Below, in pieces: positions 14,098-16,872 of a stretch of 16,872 nt of DNA (the stretch's first letter is position 1; each line of letters begins with the position of its first letter). A program made the translations under genes and the position numbers. The notes beneath the pieces were generated by a model. The model had not been told where the DNA came from, searched no databases, and saw only the letters and a program-made list of their open reading frames with translations. The DNA is from Verrucomicrobiota bacterium (GTDB lineage Bacteria > Verrucomicrobiota > Verrucomicrobiia > Chthoniobacterales > UBA10450): positions 1 to 16,872 of the forward strand of contig QHPZ01000122.1 of assembly GCA_003219225.1 (NCBI GenBank), read 5' to 3'.

Positions 14098-16816
14098 TGT
14101 ATCGCTGATAGAGCGCGTGGATGGTGTCGCGCGCCTTCCGATATTCGGTCGCGAAACTGCCCGGCTCTTTGTAACCGACTCGCTTCGCCAACTTCGCCTG
14201 TTCATCCGGGTCGGCCGGTAGACTCGAGATGCTTTTGCTGTCGAAGCGTCGCAGCACCATCTCGCAATGCCGCAGCAAGTCGTAGGCGTTGGCAATTGCT
14301 GTCGCATCAGTTTTCGAAATCAAGTCGCGGTATTGCAGGAGCGACAGCGCGCGCTGCCAGTTCGGCTCCCAACTTCCGGAACGCATCTGCAGCGCCTGCG
14401 CCAGAAATTCCGCCTCGATCATGCCGCCAGCGCCGGTTTTGAAATCGAGAAAATCAGAGCCGGTGCCGCGCTCGCGCCGGATTCGTTCGAGCATATTATC
14501 GATCTTCACGAGCAGGTCTGGGTGCTGACCGGCTTCGCACCATACCTCCTGCGCGAGGGCGATGAATTCCTGCCGGCGCGGACCGATGATCGCGCGCGCG
14601 CGAGTCAGGGCCTGGAGTTCCCAGAGTTGTGCCCGACCATGATAGTAGCGGCGATACGCATCAATCGATCCCACGAGCGGACCTTGCTCGCCTTCGGGCC
14701 GCAACCGCGCATCGACCCGCGGCAGATTTCCCTCGGCGCTCGGTTGCGCCATCGCCGACAGGAGCTTTTGCGCCTGCCGATCTTCCTCAGCGATGAACAG
14801 CACGTCGAGGTCGGCGCCATAACTGATTTCCTCGCCGCCGAACTTTCCCAGCGCGACGATGGTCAGCTCATCACCGGCGAGCATCCGATTGACCGCGATC
14901 AAACACGCTTCAGCCAAAGCGGATCGTTCCCGGCAAATCGAGGCCGTGTCGTTTAGCCCGAGCACGTCGCGCAAAAGAATGCGCAGCAGCTGTGTCTGGC
15001 GGTAGGAGCGAACATGATCGAGCGCGGCTTCGGTTCGGCTGAACGCTTTTAGTTTGCTCAGGTGATCGGCGACGCCGGCGCTTTGATCGAGCCCTCGGTC
15101 GCGCGTGATCTCTTCGAGCAAGTGCGGTCGGCGGACGAGCAAATCGGCGGCGAACTGACTGGCATCGAACGTTTTCACGAGGAGATCGAGCAGCCGAGGA
15201 TTTACAACGAGCAATTCAAAAAGCCGACTGCGCAATCCATACGCTTCGACGAAACGAACCACGCGTGTAAGCGCTGCGTCCGGATCGGCTACGCGCGCGA
15301 GCTGAGTCAGGAGCAGGGGGTGCAGTTTGCGAAAACCCTGCCGTGTGCGTCGTGAGACGTGACCGCTGCTCTGTGCTTCCGCCAGATCGCCAAGCGCACG
15401 TTCAGCCAGCGCATGGTTACGGAAAAATCCAAGCTCGAGCGCGCCGATTTCCATGCCGGCCGACGCGTCGGCGATGACGCGCCGGAACACGTCGCGCACC
15501 GCCAACATCTCGTGCTCGAGCGCAGTTTGGAATGTCTCGGCTGACGCAAAGCCGAGGCTGAGCGCGAGCCGGCGCAAGTGCTCGGGATTTTCGGGGAGAG
15601 TATGAGTTTGTTCTTCCGCTTCGATCTGCAAGCGATGCTCAGTCTGGCGCAGAAACCGGTAAGCACGCTCCAGATCGAGAACTTCATTTTTCGGGATCAG
15701 CTCCAGGTGCGCCAGACCGCGTAGCGCGTCGAGCGTATTCGGTTCCTGCAGGAAAGTGTGCCGCGCGCCGTGGACGAACTGGAGTGTTTGCACGACGAAC
15801 TCGATTTCCCTGATCCCGCCGCGACCGAGTTTCACATCGCGTCCGAGCCGGCTGTGGCCGACGATGTCGCGTTCAATTCGCGCTTTAATCTGCGCAACCT
15901 CGCGAAGCAGATCGGGCGTCGGGCTCTTTGGGTAGATGAAAGGTTGGAGTCGATGCAAAAATTCGTAGGCCAGTTCGCGGCTGCCGGCCACGCCGCGGGC
16001 TTTGATCAGCGCGAGCCGCTCCCACGTTTCGCCAAACCCGCCGTAGTAATGCTCCATGCTTTCGAGCGAGCGTGCGAGCGGACCGGCCGAGCCTTCCGGC
16101 CGCAATCGGAGATCGACCCGCAACAGCGCGCCCTCGGGATCGGCCGTGGAAAAGCTCTCCAGAATTTTTTCGCCGAGGCGATTGAAGAACTGATGATAAG
16201 AGAAACCCGCCGAGAGCTCGCCCTCGTCGCTGTAAACAAAGATAAGATCGACATCGGAACTGTGGTTCAACTCGCGCCCGCCAAGTTTGCCCAGCGCCAG
16301 AATCGCAAATTCCGCTTCGGGCGAGCCGTGCTGCTGGCGAAGCTGACTGTTCCAGTGGTCGAATACGCGCCGGATGCAGATTTCGGCGATCTGCGAAAGC
16401 TCAGTCGTCGTTTCTTCGAGCGAGGCGGCACCGGCTACTTCGCGCAAAGCGATCCGCACCATCTCGCGTCCTTTCCAGCGGCGCAGCGCGCGAAAATTTT
16501 CGCGCGCGATGGCATCGATCTCGCCCGCTTGTGCGTGCAAATCCTCCGCCATTTGCGAGCGTGTGCGGGGCGATTGGCAGATATCGGGCCGCTGGAGCCA
16601 GAGCAAAATCCCCGGGTCGCGCGCCATGCGCGTCGCGCAAATCGTCGACACAGCGAACAGATGAAGCAGCGAGGCCGCACCGAGTGGGAACTGTTCGATG
16701 AGATCGACAAGCGGGTTTGCTGTTTCCGGCCATTGCTGCTTAAGCAACAAGAGCATCCGTTCAAGCTGCGAGGGATTGAGCGAGTCCGCGGCTTTCTCTC
16801 TGATCCACCAATGCAC
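14072..16816 (-). CDS. glnE: bifunctional glutamine synthetase adenylyltransferase/deadenylylase
   Basis: Cytoplasmic two-headed enzyme that attaches AMP to, and removes it from, glutamine synthetase, so tuning nitrogen assimilation; PII protein (GlnB) normally directs it. The 914 residues are close to the E. coli length (946). The N-terminal deadenylylase nucleotidyltransferase site is LGKLGGRELNHSSDVDLIF (175-193; D188 and D190), with LRVDLRLRPEGSAGPLARS. The C-terminal adenylylase site repeats the layout (LGKFGGEEISYGADLDVLF near 655-672, then PRVDARLRPEGEQGPLVGS). GRGGIREIEF and GAGGMIEAEF follow the respective heads. All catalytic Asp pairs are kept, so both activities are expected. The start is GTG at 16816-16814; an in-frame stop lies about 30 nt upstream, so little extension is possible. 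No glnB or glnA is in the window. The 3' end overlaps the convergent DUF4112 gene. Confidence 0.97.
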   Translation of the reverse strand: MHWWIREKAADSLNPSQLERMLLLLKQQWPETANPLVDLIEQFPLGAASLLHLFAVSTICATRMARDPGILLWLQRPDICQSPRTRSQMAEDLHAQAGEIDAIARENFRALRRWKGREMVRIALREVAGAASLEETTTELSQIAEICIRRVFDHWNSQLRQQHGSPEAEFAILALGKLGGRELNHSSDVDLIFVYSDEGELSAGFSYHQFFNRLGEKILESFSTADPEGALLRVDLRLRPEGSAGPLARSLESMEHYYGGFGETWERLALIKARGVAGSRELAYEFLHRLQPFIYPKSPTPDLLREVAQIKARIERDIVGHSRLGRDVKLGRGGIREIEFVVQTLQFVHGARHTFLQEPNTLDALRGLAHLELIPKNEVLDLERAYRFLRQTEHRLQIEAEEQTHTLPENPEHLRRLALSLGFASAETFQTALEHEMLAVRDVFRRVIADASAGMEIGALELGFFRNHALAERALGDLAEAQSSGHVSRRTRQGFRKLHPLLLTQLARVADPDAALTRVVRFVEAYGLRSRLFELLVVNPRLLDLLVKTFDASQFAADLLVRRPHLLEEITRDRGLDQSAGVADHLSKLKAFSRTEAALDHVRSYRQTQLLRILLRDVLGLNDTASICRERSALAEACLIAVNRMLAGDELTIVALGKFGGEEISYGADLDVLFIAEEDRQAQKLLSAMAQPSAEGNLPRVDARLRPEGEQGPLVGSIDAYRRYYHGRAQLWELQALTRARAIIGPRRQEFIALAQEVWCEAGQHPDLLVKIDNMLERIRRERGTGSDFLDFKTGAGGMIEAEFLAQALQMRSGSWEPNWQRALSLLQYRDLISKTDATAIANAYDLLRHCEMVLRRFDSKSISSLPADPDEQAKLAKRVGYKEPGSFATEYRKARDTIHALYQRYIKRNGQSC

Positions 16817-16872
16817 TACAAACCAAGATACACGTTTGGAATGCGGCGACTATTTGCGTTCCCGGGAACGCT

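Noticed and set aside
1..16872. CRISPR array, tRNA or rRNA genes, insertion sequences, defence or toxin-antitoxin modules
   Set aside because: No regularly spaced repeats, no transposase or integrase proteins, no defence domains and no RNA gene signatures were seen; the window is mainly housekeeping.

Overview
This is a GC-rich chromosomal housekeeping segment, most likely from a Verrucomicrobiota bacterium of the soil Chthoniobacterales or Udaeobacter kind. The reasons are a long-form IspG with an extra domain, a Rho whose N-terminus is an Arg-rich disordered tail, a Verrucomicrobia-like RseP sequence, hairpin-forming intergenic repeats, and almost no Shine-Dalgarno sequences. The placement is inference from protein flavour; no rRNA or marker search was possible.

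Layout. (1) 1-926, minus strand: tdh, L-threonine 3-dehydrogenase, cut by the window edge. It diverges across 130 nt from (2) a plus-strand lipid/isoprenoid/envelope run: cdsA (CDP-diacylglycerol synthesis), a long imperfect hairpin repeat, dxr (first committed MEP step), the site-2 protease rseP broken into two ORFs that meet in an ATGA overlap, and ispG (late MEP step). IspG carries a 51-nt near-palindrome inside its reading frame. (3) 6656-6960 holds no gene. (4) 6961-9912: a large secreted BNR/sortilin-like beta-propeller protein, closed by a textbook intrinsic terminator. A small secreted protein's ATG abuts the terminator's T-run. (5) 10530-14097, plus strand: yebC, rho, a class I methyltransferase and a DUF4112 membrane protein; the last two overlap by ATGA. 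(6) 14072-16816, minus strand: glnE, the two-headed glutamine synthetase adenylyltransferase, converging on the DUF4112 gene with a 26-nt tail overlap.

How the genes fit together: cdsA-dxr-rseP is a classic bacterial neighbourhood (usually headed by uppS, which is absent here), and ispG adds a second MEP enzyme to the same run. YebC and Rho are gene-expression factors. GlnE controls nitrogen assimilation.

I did not find a new defence or mobile system. The observations most worth following are the in-frame palindromic insertion in ispG, the split/deleted rseP, the hairpin element directly before dxr, and the start codon that abuts a terminator at 9970. No tRNA, rRNA, CRISPR array or insertion sequence was seen.
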